Assembly (NCBI GenBank): GCA_019162745.1
Contig: JAFLLC010000006.1
Span: 1 to 49,724, forward strand
Length of the DNA: 49,724 bases
Direction: 5' to 3'
Origin: Deltaproteobacteria bacterium
GTDB taxonomy: Bacteria > Desulfobacterota > Desulfuromonadia > Geobacterales > Pseudopelobacteraceae
Shown: one piece after another, positions 42,110 to 49,619 of the stretch
How positions within the stretch are numbered: position 1 is the first letter of the stretch
Layout: the number at the start of each line of letters is the position of its first letter
The notes under the pieces: generated by a model
Told to the model about the DNA's origin: nothing
The model's input: only the letters and a program-made list of their open reading frames with translations
The model's database searches: none
Translations under genes and position numbers: made by a program

Positions 42110-43170
42110 GTGTGATGATCGACCTGATGGAAGGTGGTCTGCTGCCGGATGCGGTCATTCGGCGGGGGATCAGGCGCCTGCTGCAACGGCGGCTGCGGGA
42201 TGAATATCATGGCGATACGGAGGTTGAACGTCAGCATCAGCGTGCATTTTTTGAACTGCTGAGGAACAGTCCGCTGGCTGTTGCCACCGAGGCCGCCAAC
42301 GAACAGCACTACGAGCTGCCTCCCGAGTTCTTCTCCCAGGTGCTGGGCCCGCGCCGCAAATACAGCAGCTGCCTGTATCCGATCGATGTGACCGGGATTG
42401 CTGCCGCCGAAGAAGCCATGCTGGCCGAGACCTGTCGCCGGGCCGGCCTTGTCGACGGTATGGATATTCTGGAGCTTGGCTGTGGCTGGGGTTCGTTGAC
42501 GCTCTGGATGGCCGAGCAGTACCCGCATGCCCGCATCACAGCTGTTTCCAATTCTGCCCCGCAGCGTGAGTACATTCACTCGGTCTGCCGCGAGAAGGGT
42601 TTTACCAGCGTGCAGGTCATCACCGCCGACATGAACGATTTCTCCAGCGACGAGACGTTCGACCGGGTGGTCTCGGTGGAGATGTTCGAACATATGCGCA
42701 ACTACGCCGAACTGCTCCGGCGCATCGCCGGCTGGCTGAAACCGGACGGACGGCTGTTCGTGCATATCTTCTGCCACCGCGAACTGGCCTATTTCTTTGA
42801 GACCGAGGGGGATGACAACTGGATGGGGCGCTATTTCTTCACCGGCGGCATCATGCCCTCCGATCACCTGCTGTTCTACTTCAACGACCACCTGCTGGTG
42901 GAAGATCACTGGCGGGTCAACGGCCGCCACTACCAGCAGACCTGCGAGGACTGGCTCACGCTGCAGGATGCGCGGCGGGAGCAGATCATGCCGATCCTGC
43001 AGGGTGCCTATGGCGATGAGGCCGAGCTCTGGTTTCAGCGCTGGCGGGTGTTCTTTATGGCCTGTGCCGAGCTGTTCGGGTATAATAACGGCAATGAGTG
43101 GTTTGTGGGGCACTATCTGCTCCGAGCAACAGCGTGCTACCGGCATGGAGGGTCAGGGACAGTCGGGTGA
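42106..43170 (+). CDS. cyclopropane-fatty-acid-synthase-like SAM methyltransferase (second copy)
   Basis: A 354-residue methyltransferase distinct from the first copy. It lacks the long N-terminal lipid domain, carries AANEQHYELPPEFFSQVLGP and KYSSCLYP, the SAM site ILELGCGWGSLTLWMAEQ, VSNSAPQREYI and VEMFEHMRNYAEL, and then HIFCHRELAYFFE with WMGRYFFTGGIMPS. This resembles the Cfa branch that includes plant N-methyltransferases. The last 15 residues (RATACYRHGG..) do not look like the usual end after WFVGHYLL; the gene runs into a convergent fragment at 43153, so the native 3' end has probably been replaced. Confidence 0.9.
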   Translation: MSVMIDLMEGGLLPDAVIRRGIRRLLQRRLRDEYHGDTEVERQHQRAFFELLRNSPLAVATEAANEQHYELPPEFFSQVLGPRRKYSSCLYPIDVTGIAAAEEAMLAETCRRAGLVDGMDILELGCGWGSLTLWMAEQYPHARITAVSNSAPQREYIHSVCREKGFTSVQVITADMNDFSSDETFDRVVSVEMFEHMRNYAELLRRIAGWLKPDGRLFVHIFCHRELAYFFETEGDDNWMGRYFFTGGIMPSDHLLFYFNDHLLVEDHWRVNGRHYQQTCEDWLTLQDARREQIMPILQGAYGDEAELWFQRWRVFFMACAELFGYNNGNEWFVGHYLLRATACYRHGGSGTVG

Positions 43171-43446
43171 AACATGCCCGTCATCACTGAACCGCTCCGA
43201 GCAGTAACCGGTGATAAACTCACGCATGGCGGCATGCCAGTTGGTGCTGTCGCCCTCCTGCTCATCCGGGCGGGACGGCATATACCAACCTTTGAGGATC
43301 TGTTTCAGGAAGCCGTTTTTTACAAGTGAGGATAACTGGTTTCGCTTGAGTTCAGTTGATTTGATGACACTCTTTCCGTTGTCCTGCAGTCTTTTCAGGA
43401 CTGTCAGGGCATCTGCCAGATGTTTTTGGGCCGGACTGGTCTTCAT
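43153..43446 (-). pseudogene. N-terminal fragment of an AbiEi/Fic-associated winged-helix protein
   Basis: The 97-codon frame reads MKTSPAQKHLADALTVLKRL, then KSVIKSTELKRNQ, LVKNGFLKQILKGWYMPSRP and DEQEGDSTNWHAAMREFITG. I recognise this as the start of a family of longer proteins with an AbiEi-type winged helix, some annotated as Fic or cell-filamentation proteins; those continue after the tyrosine-Cys-x-x-R-F-x-D-D segment. Here it stops after SPDCP. The cut end overlaps the altered tail of the second Cfa-like gene, marking a deletion junction. Confidence 0.62.
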
Positions 43447-43457
43447 GGTTACCTTGC

Positions 43458-43497
43458 TGTTACACGATTATTGTGATCGAGTATTACAAGATTATTG
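43458..43497 (-). promoter_or_regulatory. 16-bp direct repeats upstream of the AbiEi-like fragment
   Basis: tgttacacgattattg (43458-43473) and tattacaagattattg (43482-43497) match at 14 of 16 bases and start 24 bases apart, 12 bases upstream of the fragment's ATG (43446). The spacing and place suggest operator sites for autoregulation, as in toxin-antitoxin promoters. With the gene cut off, they are probably relics. Confidence 0.5.
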
Positions 43498-43627
43498 TTA
43501 CGGCAGTAAGGTAATAGTGTGAGTGATGGATTTCAGAAAGGGTTTTTTGCGGTTCAAGCAATTCAAACCACCAGATAAGTACAAGTGGAAGGATCACCGG
43601 ATTATACCAGAAAAACATTTCGATGAG

Positions 43628-44104
43628 TCAGGACGTCTTCCGGTCCAGGCTCTGGTACTGAATCGCTTCGGCGATATGCTGTTCACGGATTGAGGCGCTT
43701 CCTTCAAGATCTGCAATCGTACGGGCGACCTTGAGAATACGGGTGTAGGTACGGGCGGAGAAACCGAGGCGGTCGGTGACCAGTTCCAGCATACGGTTGC
43801 CGGAGGCGTCGAGTTCGCAATATTTTTTTATGAAACGGGGCGTCATCTGGGCGTTGCAGTGAATTTTGGTACCCTTGTAGCGTTCAAGTTGCAGTTCTCG
43901 GGAATGTTCCACCCGTTTGGCAATCGCTGCCGAGCTTTCCGCTTCACCCCGGTGGGCCAGATCGCGGTATTTGGCCGCCGGCACTTCGATGTGGATGTCG
44001 ATTCGGTCCAGAAGCGGACTGGAGATGAGGGAACGGTAACGATGAATGGCAACCGGGGTGCAGGTGCAGGGATGAGTCGGGTCGAATAAGTATCCACAGG
44101 GACA
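43628..44104 (-). pseudogene. C-terminal third of a ComM/YifB-type Mg-chelatase-like ATPase, copy A
   Basis: The open frame reads CPCGYLFDPTHPCTC, then RYRSLISSPLLDRIDIHIEV, AKYRDLAHRGEAESSAAIAK, CNAQMTPRFIKKYCELDASG and GFSARTYTRILKVARTIADL, ending AIQYQSLDRKTS. This is the region from the cysteine motif to the C-terminus of ComM, a helicase-like AAA+ protein aiding natural transformation. The Walker A/B ATPase part is absent and the frame begins abruptly at CPCG with no start codon before a GTG at 43984. The remaining piece cannot hydrolyse ATP. Confidence 0.82.
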
Positions 44105-44243
44105 TATATGCGGTACTCTTTACATAGCTTTTGACGTTCCTGACAGACATCTTTTCTCCATCATAATCCCTCTTCCCAAGCTACCAGTTCCCGGTTATCC
44201 AGAGCGTCCAAGCACCGTCGGTGAACACATCCGCAAGAAACGA

Positions 44244-44594
44244 ATGGATCTTGGTCTCCTCCAGAGAGAAGTTGCAGAGATCATAGGAGTCACCGAGTCC
44301 TCTATCTGGAACTGGGAACACGGTGTCGAACCGGAACTGCAATATAATCCAAGTATTACCAAATTTCTAGGTTGTATTCCGTTCGAATGTCCAGATGACA
44401 CAGTTGGGCGGCTTGCGTGGTACAAGAGAACGATGGGGATGAACCTGGATCATCTGGGTGAGGCGATGGGCCGTGACCCGGAACAACTATCAGACTGGTT
44501 GAGTGAGAGGCACAATCCGTTCAGGAAAAACCGAGAAAAAATCGAGCAGTATCTGGAAAATCAAGAAAACTTCCTTCTACCAGAGAAAATATAG
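44244..44594 (+). CDS. helix-turn-helix protein, copy A
   Basis: A 116-residue product from ATG 44244. The DNA-binding part reads MDLGLLQREVAEIIGVTESS then IWNWEHGVEPELQ, a Cro/C1-type helix-turn-helix. A second similar half follows: RLAWYKRTMGMNLDHLGEAM, PEQLSDWLSERHNPFRKNRE. The frame is open upstream for about 30 codons (LPVPGYPERPSTVGEHIRKK), conserved in copy B and clearly part of the protein, but without ATG, GTG or TTG; the true start may be lost or non-standard. Target unknown. The module's other copies are broken, so this is the only possibly working one. Confidence 0.7.
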   Translation: MDLGLLQREVAEIIGVTESSIWNWEHGVEPELQYNPSITKFLGCIPFECPDDTVGRLAWYKRTMGMNLDHLGEAMGRDPEQLSDWLSERHNPFRKNREKIEQYLENQENFLLPEKI

Positions 44595-44651
44595 GGAATA
44601 TTTCCTTTCACAGGGGGAAAGTATTTAAGTTCTTGCGTAGTTCTGAGTGCA

Positions 44652-45140
44652 TTAAACAAATCGCTTTAGCAGAAAAAGTCCGATCATCGCGATACCAATG
44701 GCCAGCTTTCCTGCGACCCCCAGCGCCAATCCCACGACAGTGCCAAAGCCGGCCCGGCTGGCTTCATCCAGACTGCGCTGCAGCGACAGCTCGCCAATCA
44801 CCGCCCCCACAAACGGTCCAACCAGAATACCGGGAATCCCCAGAAAGAGCCCGGCAAATCCGCCGAGTGCTGCACCGATCATGGCACGTTTCGAACCGCC
44901 GTACTTTTTAACCCCCAGAATGGAAGCTGCAAACTCAACCACATAGGTCAATGCCGCCATTATCGCCAGAAGCAGCAATGTCCAGACTCCGATGTAGCTG
45001 AAATCCTCGGCCCATGCGCCGAAGAGCAACCCCAGAAAAAGTAGCGGTGCTCCAGGCACAATCGGCAGCAGCAAGCCCGATAATCCGGTAACGGTCAGGA
45101 TTGCTCCAATGATCCAGAGTATAAGAGATTGATCATGCAT
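44652..45140 (-). CDS. DUF456-family membrane protein
   Basis: A 162-residue membrane protein with about five helices and glycine-rich loops: TVTGLSGLLLPIVPGAPLLFLGLLFGAW (G-x-x-x-P-x-x-P-G), VEFAASILGVKKYGGSKRAM, and LFLGIPGILVGPFVGAVIGEL, all characteristic of DUF456. Glycine-zipper-like segments suggest close helix packing. No function is established. It is 34 bases downstream of the Bax-inhibitor-like gene on the same strand. Confidence 0.9.
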   Translation of the reverse strand: MHDQSLILWIIGAILTVTGLSGLLLPIVPGAPLLFLGLLFGAWAEDFSYIGVWTLLLLAIMAALTYVVEFAASILGVKKYGGSKRAMIGAALGGFAGLFLGIPGILVGPFVGAVIGELSLQRSLDEASRAGFGTVVGLALGVAGKLAIGIAMIGLFLLKRFV

Positions 45141-45174
45141 ATGATGGACTCCAGAAGATCACGGTACAAATATT

Positions 45175-45870
45175 TTAGCGGCGGTTACCGGTGAACCTGA
45201 GCAACATCAGGAACAGGTTGATAAAGTCAAGATAAAGGGTCAGGGCACCAATAATGGCTGGTTTTCTCCCCTCAATACCTTGAGCTGCCATTTCCTTGAT
45301 TTTCCAGGTGTCGTATGCAGTCAGGCCGGTGAAGACAATAACGCCTATTCCGGAGACGATCCATGATACGGCACTGCTGCCGACAAAGATGTTAACGATC
45401 GAGGCGATAACTATTCCGATCAGACCCATAAACAGGAAGCTGCCCCATGAAGTCAGGTCGCGCTTGGTCATGGAACCATAGAGACTCATAGCGCCGAACA
45501 TGCCGGCGGTAATGACAAAGGTTGAGGTAATCGAGTTGGCAGTGTAGGCCAGGAATACCACGGACAGAGTGATACCGTTGAGCGCCGCATAGACAATGAA
45601 TATGAGTGTCGCCGTTGCCGCACTCAACCTGTTGATGGCCCCTGACAGGGTGAAGACCAGGGCCAGTTCACCGACAATCAATCCGTAAAAGATGAGCTTG
45701 TTTCCAAGCACGGCGTTAAGGATGGCAGGAGAGGAAAGTGTTATCAGTGCCATAAACGCTGTGATTGCCAATCCGGCACCCATCCAGGCGTATACCTTGC
45801 GGATGAGTGTGTTCTGTTTCACGATTATGTCTGTCGTGCTGCGAGAATAGAGAGGATTCAAATCATTCAT
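45175..45870 (-). CDS. Bax inhibitor-1/YccA-family membrane protein
   Basis: A 231-residue protein with seven membrane helices: the N-terminal VYAWMGAGLAITAFMALIT, central NGITLSVVFLAYTANSITSTF, and GLTAYDTWKIKEMA near the end with the conserved aspartate region, and LYLDFINLFLMLLRFTGNRR at the C-terminus. All are standard for the YccA/YbhL/BI-1 family, some of which conduct Ca2+ or interact with FtsH. Usual length. The upstream region to 46023 shows nothing notable. Confidence 0.94.
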   Translation of the reverse strand: MNDLNPLYSRSTTDIIVKQNTLIRKVYAWMGAGLAITAFMALITLSSPAILNAVLGNKLIFYGLIVGELALVFTLSGAINRLSAATATLIFIVYAALNGITLSVVFLAYTANSITSTFVITAGMFGAMSLYGSMTKRDLTSWGSFLFMGLIGIVIASIVNIFVGSSAVSWIVSGIGVIVFTGLTAYDTWKIKEMAAQGIEGRKPAIIGALTLYLDFINLFLMLLRFTGNRR

Positions 45871-46023
45871 TTCAAACTCCTATGGGTGCTTTGTTGTTAA
45901 ATACGATGTTACAGAACAGTAGTACGTCGTTTCTTTACGACAACGTTCGAGGTGATTATGGATAATCAATTGCTCTAACATCAGTTTCCTCGTTTAATAC
46001 GTTCGATGCGCAGGTTCGCAACG

Positions 46024-46572
46024 TTATTGCGATATGCCGACTGCCGTCATAATCGTTTTAAATTTGTCAGCAGCTCCGTTATAAAGTTCCTGAGCCTGTG
46101 TATTTTTCTTCCGGTATTCAAGCAGTGCCATTGGGTTTTTGTCCGTGACAAAGATTTTGATGGCATCAAATGATTCTGCATAAGCCTTATATGCTGCAAT
46201 CAAACCTGTTCTGCCGTCGTTAAGAAGAGTTTTCACTTCTGGTGGCAAATCTTCCGGAATGGTCTTTTTTGCTAGTGCTTCTACCGCCAGCAGACATTCA
46301 GCCTTTGCCTTGTCAACTATTGAAGGGAGATTGATCGAAACGCCGCCGCCTTTAATGACATTCATCAATTCATCCGCTGCTAACTTGACAGCCTTGTCCG
46401 TAAGGTTTTCAATGTTCAGGATCTCCTTCTGGAATGCCTGCAGTTTTTCTTTGTCGGCAGCGGTGAGTGATATAGCAGAAATCTGCTGTTGCGGTAAGGG
46501 TGCTTTTTCAGTTGTGCAGCCACAGACCACCATAATTCCGCTTACGAGAATGAGCAATGCAATCTGTTTCAT
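46024..46572 (-). CDS. predicted lipoprotein of unknown function
   Basis: A 182-residue protein with a lipoprotein signal (MKQIALLILVSGIMVVCGC, lipobox VCGC). The mature part is almost entirely helical and charged: KEKLQAFQKEILNIENLTDK, KAVKLAADELMNVIKGGG, DKAKAECLLAVEALAKK, suggesting a helical bundle on the periplasmic face of the membrane. I do not recognise the family. It lies between the Bax-inhibitor and zinc-ribbon genes on the same strand but with gaps above 100 bases. Confidence 0.8.
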   Translation of the reverse strand: MKQIALLILVSGIMVVCGCTTEKAPLPQQQISAISLTAADKEKLQAFQKEILNIENLTDKAVKLAADELMNVIKGGGVSINLPSIVDKAKAECLLAVEALAKKTIPEDLPPEVKTLLNDGRTGLIAAYKAYAESFDAIKIFVTDKNPMALLEYRKKNTQAQELYNGAADKFKTIMTAVGISQ

Positions 46573-46683
46573 AGTACGTTTCTCCAGTGAAATCGAGTAC
46601 TCGTAAGGCTCAGGAGGAAGTATCTCCTCCCGAACCAGGAGTGGTGATCAGCATTCAGATGCCGGAAGTAAAGATGAGTTTGT

Positions 46684-46956
46684 TTAATCAAACAGCTCCT
46701 GCAGAAACGATTTCTTGTGGTGCGGCTTGTACCCATGGGAATCACCATGGCCATTCGCATAGGCCTGTGGTTGTGGTGCATACTGTTGATGTGATTGCGG
46801 TGGAGGGACCGACGCCAGTGGAGCCGATCGTTCGAGAATCTTGTCGAGCTCACCACGGTCCAGCCAGACCCCGCGACATTCCGGACAATAATCGATTTCA
46901 ATACCCTGGCGGTCGGTCATGACAAGATTTACAGTGGTACATACGGGACATTTCAT
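46684..46956 (-). CDS. zf-TFIIB-type zinc-ribbon protein
   Basis: A 90-residue protein. The N-terminal zinc ribbon is MKCPVCTTVNLVM..EIDYCPECRGVWLDRGELDKI, with CPxC at residues 3-6, CPxC about 20 residues later, and the family's GVWLDRGEL. The rest is a Pro/Gln/His-rich linker and a short basic helix (HHKKSFLQELFD). Such small proteins are often annotated as TFIIB-type zinc fingers; partner and role are unknown. The His-rich linker may bind additional metal. Confidence 0.87.
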   Translation of the reverse strand: MKCPVCTTVNLVMTDRQGIEIDYCPECRGVWLDRGELDKILERSAPLASVPPPQSHQQYAPQPQAYANGHGDSHGYKPHHKKSFLQELFD

Positions 46957-47036
46957 AGTTCATTCTCCTTTTCAGGGTTTCCCCTTAGTTCGTTATTTTG
47001 AAAAGCGTCTGCTGTCAGCTCTCTGATCAACCGTCA

Positions 47037-47486
47037 TTATCTCCGATCAACTGGTATGGCAGCGCTTTCCGCCCTTTTCTTCTTGATATAGCGGTAAATA
47101 AGATAACCTCCACCTGCCAGAAGTATGATCTCAAACATACCGATGCCGCCCCCACCACTCATGCCACCACCTACACCTCCGCCAGCTCCAGCGAAGCTGC
47201 TGAATAGCATGCTGCCCAGCATACCCCCCGCGAGACCACCGGCCATACTTCTCATAAAACCGCCACCGGCTGGTTGCTGAAAGGCTCCAGGTGCAGGCGT
47301 AGCCTGCTGCCGTGGCGGTGGCTGATATGAAGGTGCGGCTGCTGGCCGCGAATAGCTGCGGGCCCCGCGACTACCGGAAGAACGACTGCCGCCAGCCCTG
47401 GCTTCGGCGTGAAATTCTAGAACTGTGATACTTAAAAACAGTACGGCTGCTAAAACGGTAAAGACTTTGGTAAGTTGTCTCTTCAT
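47037..47486 (-). CDS. short glycine-rich membrane protein resembling the N-terminus of Tim44-domain proteins
   Basis: A 149-residue protein: a signal/anchor (MKRQLTKVFTVLAAVLFLSI), an Arg/Ser-rich stretch (GGSRSSGSRGARSYSRPAAA), a Pro/Gln linker, the segment GGFMRSMAGGLAGGMLGSML, a polyglycine run and a second helix (GMFEIILLAGGGYLIYRYIKKKR). Bacterial Tim44-domain proteins in Geobacter relatives start exactly this way and continue into the lipid-binding Tim44 domain. Here the frame ends right after the second helix. It is either a shortened derivative or a naturally stand-alone form. Confidence 0.72.
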   Translation of the reverse strand: MKRQLTKVFTVLAAVLFLSITVLEFHAEARAGGSRSSGSRGARSYSRPAAAPSYQPPPRQQATPAPGAFQQPAGGGFMRSMAGGLAGGMLGSMLFSSFAGAGGGVGGGMSGGGGIGMFEIILLAGGGYLIYRYIKKKRAESAAIPVDRR

Positions 47487-47510
47487 ATTGTTGTCTCCTT
47501 GGGTAGTAGA

Positions 47511-47729
47511 TTACATGCACAGCTTGCGCTGCCTGGATCTCCACAGGTCAATTGCTTCCCGCATGATTTCAGTAATGCTTTTAGATGTCGTCTTTGTCAG
47601 CTTTTCCAGCGTTTTCTTCTCATCATCGTTGATGCGCAGTGAAATAACATTCTGCAACTGCTCAGTTTCTTTTCTCTTTTTTTTGTTTGATTTCGGTTCC
47701 CTGATAAATAGATTTCTGGTGTAAGACAT
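47511..47729 (-). CDS. ribbon-helix-helix (CopG/Arc-type) small protein
   Basis: A 72-residue product. After a basic N-terminus (EPKSNKKKRKETEQ), residues about 25-65 form a ribbon-helix-helix: strand NVISLRINDDEKKTLEKLTK, then helix-turn-helix TSKSITEIMREAIDLWRSRQ. This is a likely DNA-binding protein or antitoxin, but no toxin gene lies next to it. It sits just upstream of the Tim44-like gene and downstream of the decayed htpX on the same strand. Confidence 0.75.
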   Translation of the reverse strand: MSYTRNLFIREPKSNKKKRKETEQLQNVISLRINDDEKKTLEKLTKTTSKSITEIMREAIDLWRSRQRKLCM

Positions 47730-47785
47730 CGCTTCCTCCTGTGTGCTGTACCGGACCGTATTTGGCGCGGTTGTTAGGGTTTTAG

Positions 47786-48317
47786 TCAGTGTGTTCTGGT
47801 GGCCAGTGTTTCGAGTCGTGAGATACGTTTCTCCATTGGCGGATGGGTAGAAAAGAGCGACATCAGGCTGCCTCCACCTCCTTCATCATCTCTTCGTCCA
47901 GCGCCAAACATGGCGCCCCATTGGAGCATGTTGCCGATCATTGAGATGGCACCGGCAAAGGTGGCAGCAATGGTGGAGATCAGAATATCGCGGTTTTTAA
48001 CATGAGCCAGTTCATGCGCCATGACCCCTTCCAACTCATCGGGAATGGTGTACACTTTGGGCATGGGGAGCCCGGCACGACCGGCAAGGCGTTCAATCAT
48101 GCCGTAGAAGGAGGGGTGAATCTCGCGGGTGATTTCCTGAGCGTTGTACATCCTGAGGACGATCTTGTCGGAAAAACCAGTAGGAACCGAAGTTCATAAC
48201 GGCAGCCATCAGGAAGGCAATGATCATTACCCCCTGACCGCCAACTGCGCTACCCATAGCGACCAGTAGGATGGTAAGCAGGGAAAGGAGAAAGGTGGTT
48301 TTAAGTATGGTGTTCAT
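47786..48317 (-). pseudogene. htpX: htpX membrane metalloprotease, frameshifted with two in-frame deletions
   Basis: HtpX is a zinc protease that degrades damaged membrane proteins. The first frame (48317 down) gives [20 protein letters not shown], then MNFGSYWF. An extra base in the run at 48172-48176 shifts to the frame reading [15 protein letters not shown]. After PKVYTIP about 30 codons are missing up to [18 protein letters not shown], which keeps the HExxH zinc site. After DDEGGGG about 85 codons are missing, including two membrane helices and the third zinc ligand (E-A-D-R), before [16 protein letters not shown]. Even with the frameshift corrected the enzyme would be inactive. Confidence 0.88.
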
Positions 48318-48353
48318 TATTATTACCTCCGACGATTAAGATTTCGCCGGGGT

Positions 48354-48403
48354 AAAAAAAAAGACCTTTACCCACGGCGTAATACGCTTTGGATAAAAGT
48401 CTT
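48354..48403 (-). terminator. riboswitch-controlled transcription terminator
   Basis: AAGACTTTTATCCA pairs with TGGGTAAAGGTCTT over 14 positions (three G-U pairs), with a loop that contains its own small CGT..ACG stem, followed by seven or more U. It is located 37 bases before the htpX start codon and overlaps the riboswitch P1 strand. Confidence 0.85.
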
Positions 48404-48498
48404 GCTTGCGATATATATCGTTCCCGGTCCGAGTCTTACGACTGTGTTGACGGACGTGGGATCAGCCATGTCTCCAGCTGATAGCTACTCCCTTTTAT
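48354..48498 (-). promoter_or_regulatory. yybP-ykoY manganese riboswitch upstream of htpX
   Basis: On the minus strand the leader reads AAAAGGGAGTAGC, a hairpin arm, GTCCGTCAACA..CGGAC, and AGCAAGACTTTTATCC. These are the conserved parts of the yybP-ykoY aptamer (GGGAGUAGC, GUC-GUCAAC core, AGCAAGACCUUU end). P1 would be ATAAAAG (48498-48492) with CTTTTAT (48399-48393). The same CTTTTAT lies inside one arm of a 14-bp terminator (48390-48403 with 48361-48374, then a U-run). Metal-stabilised P1 should therefore block the terminator, making an ON switch for the gene starting at 48317. Family assignment rests on recognised motifs. Confidence 0.82.
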
Positions 48499-48602
48499 TA
48501 CATTTTCACTCTACTTCAACGCTGTCCAGCAAGTCAAGTTACATTTTTGTTACAACGAGAGGACCGTCTGCATGAAAAGACATGGCCGCGACTCATTGTT
48601 AT

Positions 48603-49079
48603 TCAGGACGTCTTCCTATCCAGACTCCGGTACTGATTCGCTTCGGCAACATGTTGATCGCAAATGTTTATACTGCTGTCAAGATCGGCAATGGTGCGGG
48701 CTACCTTGAGGATGCGGGTGTAGGTCCTAGCCGATAAGCTGAGGCGGTTGGTGACCAGTTCCAGTATGCGATTGCCAGAGGCGTCCAGTTCACAGTATTT
48801 CTTGATGAAGCGCGGTGTCATCTGGGCGTTACAGTGGATTTTGGTTCCCTTGTCGCGCTCCGATTGCAGCGCACGGGACTGTTCGACCCTCTTGGCAATG
48901 GCTGCCAAACTTTCGGCCTCGCCACGGTCGGCGAGGTCGCGGTATTTAACCGCCGGGACTTCGATGTGAATATCAATGCGGTCGAGCAGTGGACCGGAGA
49001 TGCGCGAACGGTATCGATGAATGGCAACAGGGGTGCAGGTGCAGGGATGAGTCGGGTCGGATAAGTATCAACAGGGACA
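48603..49079 (-). pseudogene. C-terminal third of a ComM/YifB-type ATPase, copy B
   Basis: Same fragment as copy A: CPC, then a TGA stop in place of the glycine codon, then YLSDPTHPCTCTP, then LLDRIDIHIEVP, CNAQMTPRFIKKYCELDASG, LSARTYTRILKVARTIADLD and YRSLDRKTS. ATPase motifs are absent. The nonsense codon at 49068-49070 shows that the cysteine-motif end is not under selection. Confidence 0.8.
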
Positions 49080-49084
49080 GAGGT

Positions 49085-49558
49085 GTGTGTACCTTTCTCT
49101 ACTTTTCAGACTCAAAACGTCACTCGTTCTCAATTCAAATTCCTCTCGAAAAACAGCAGCTTCCCGGATATCCAGAATTTCCCATCACCGTCGGTGAACA
49201 CATCCGCAAGAAACGAATGGATCTCGGTCTCCTCCAGAGAGAAGTCGCGGAGATCATCGGCATCACCGAATCCTCTGTCTGGAATTGGGAACATGGCACC
49301 GAACCGGAACTGCAATAAAATCAAAGTATTATCAAATTTCTAGGTTATATTCTGTTCGACTGCCCGGATGACACTGTGGGGCGGCTTGCGTGGTACAAGA
49401 AAGCGATGGGAATAAACTTTGATCATCTAGGTGAGGCAATGAGGAGAGAACCGGAACAACTATCCGACTGGTTGAGTGGCCGGCATAATCCTTTCAAGAA
49501 GAATCGGGAGAAGATTGAGCTGTTTTTGGAGCAGCAGGGGTTTATGAAGCACGGCTGA
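49085..49558 (+). pseudogene. helix-turn-helix gene, copy B, with a nonsense codon
   Basis: From a GTG at 49085 the frame reads VCTFLYFSDSKRHSFSIQ, LPGYPEFPITVGEHIRKKRM, DLGLLQREVAEIIGITESSV and WNWEHGTEPELQ, then TAA (49316-49318) where copy A has TAT. The same frame then continues RLAWYKKAMGINFDHLGEAM, EQLSDWLSGRHNPFKKNREK to TGA at 49558. The point mutation removes the second half, but the first 77 codons still encode a whole helix-turn-helix and could make a short binding protein. Confidence 0.78.
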
Positions 49559-49619
49559 AAGCTTTACATCCGATAGAAGGCCGGTGCCTTATTTATAGCT
49601 ACATGCATTCGACGAGAGT

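Larger units (their letters stand above)
43628..44594. repeat. comM-fragment/helix-turn-helix module, copy A
   Basis: A leftward comM 3' fragment and a rightward helix-turn-helix gene form a module that recurs in the same order and direction at 48603-49558, with high DNA similarity through both genes (for example gacgtcttcc, ccgtcggtgaacacatccgc, agaaacgaatggatct). The region between the two genes is the least similar. Copies A and B are direct repeats about 4.97 kb apart. Confidence 0.8.
48603..49558. repeat. comM-fragment/helix-turn-helix module, copy B
   Basis: Second copy of the module at 43628-44594, same order and direction. Both of its frames carry stops (see the two pseudogene entries). 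A and B as direct repeats flank DUF456, the BI-1 gene, the lipoprotein, zinc-ribbon, Tim44-like and ribbon-helix-helix genes, and htpX. Confidence 0.8.
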
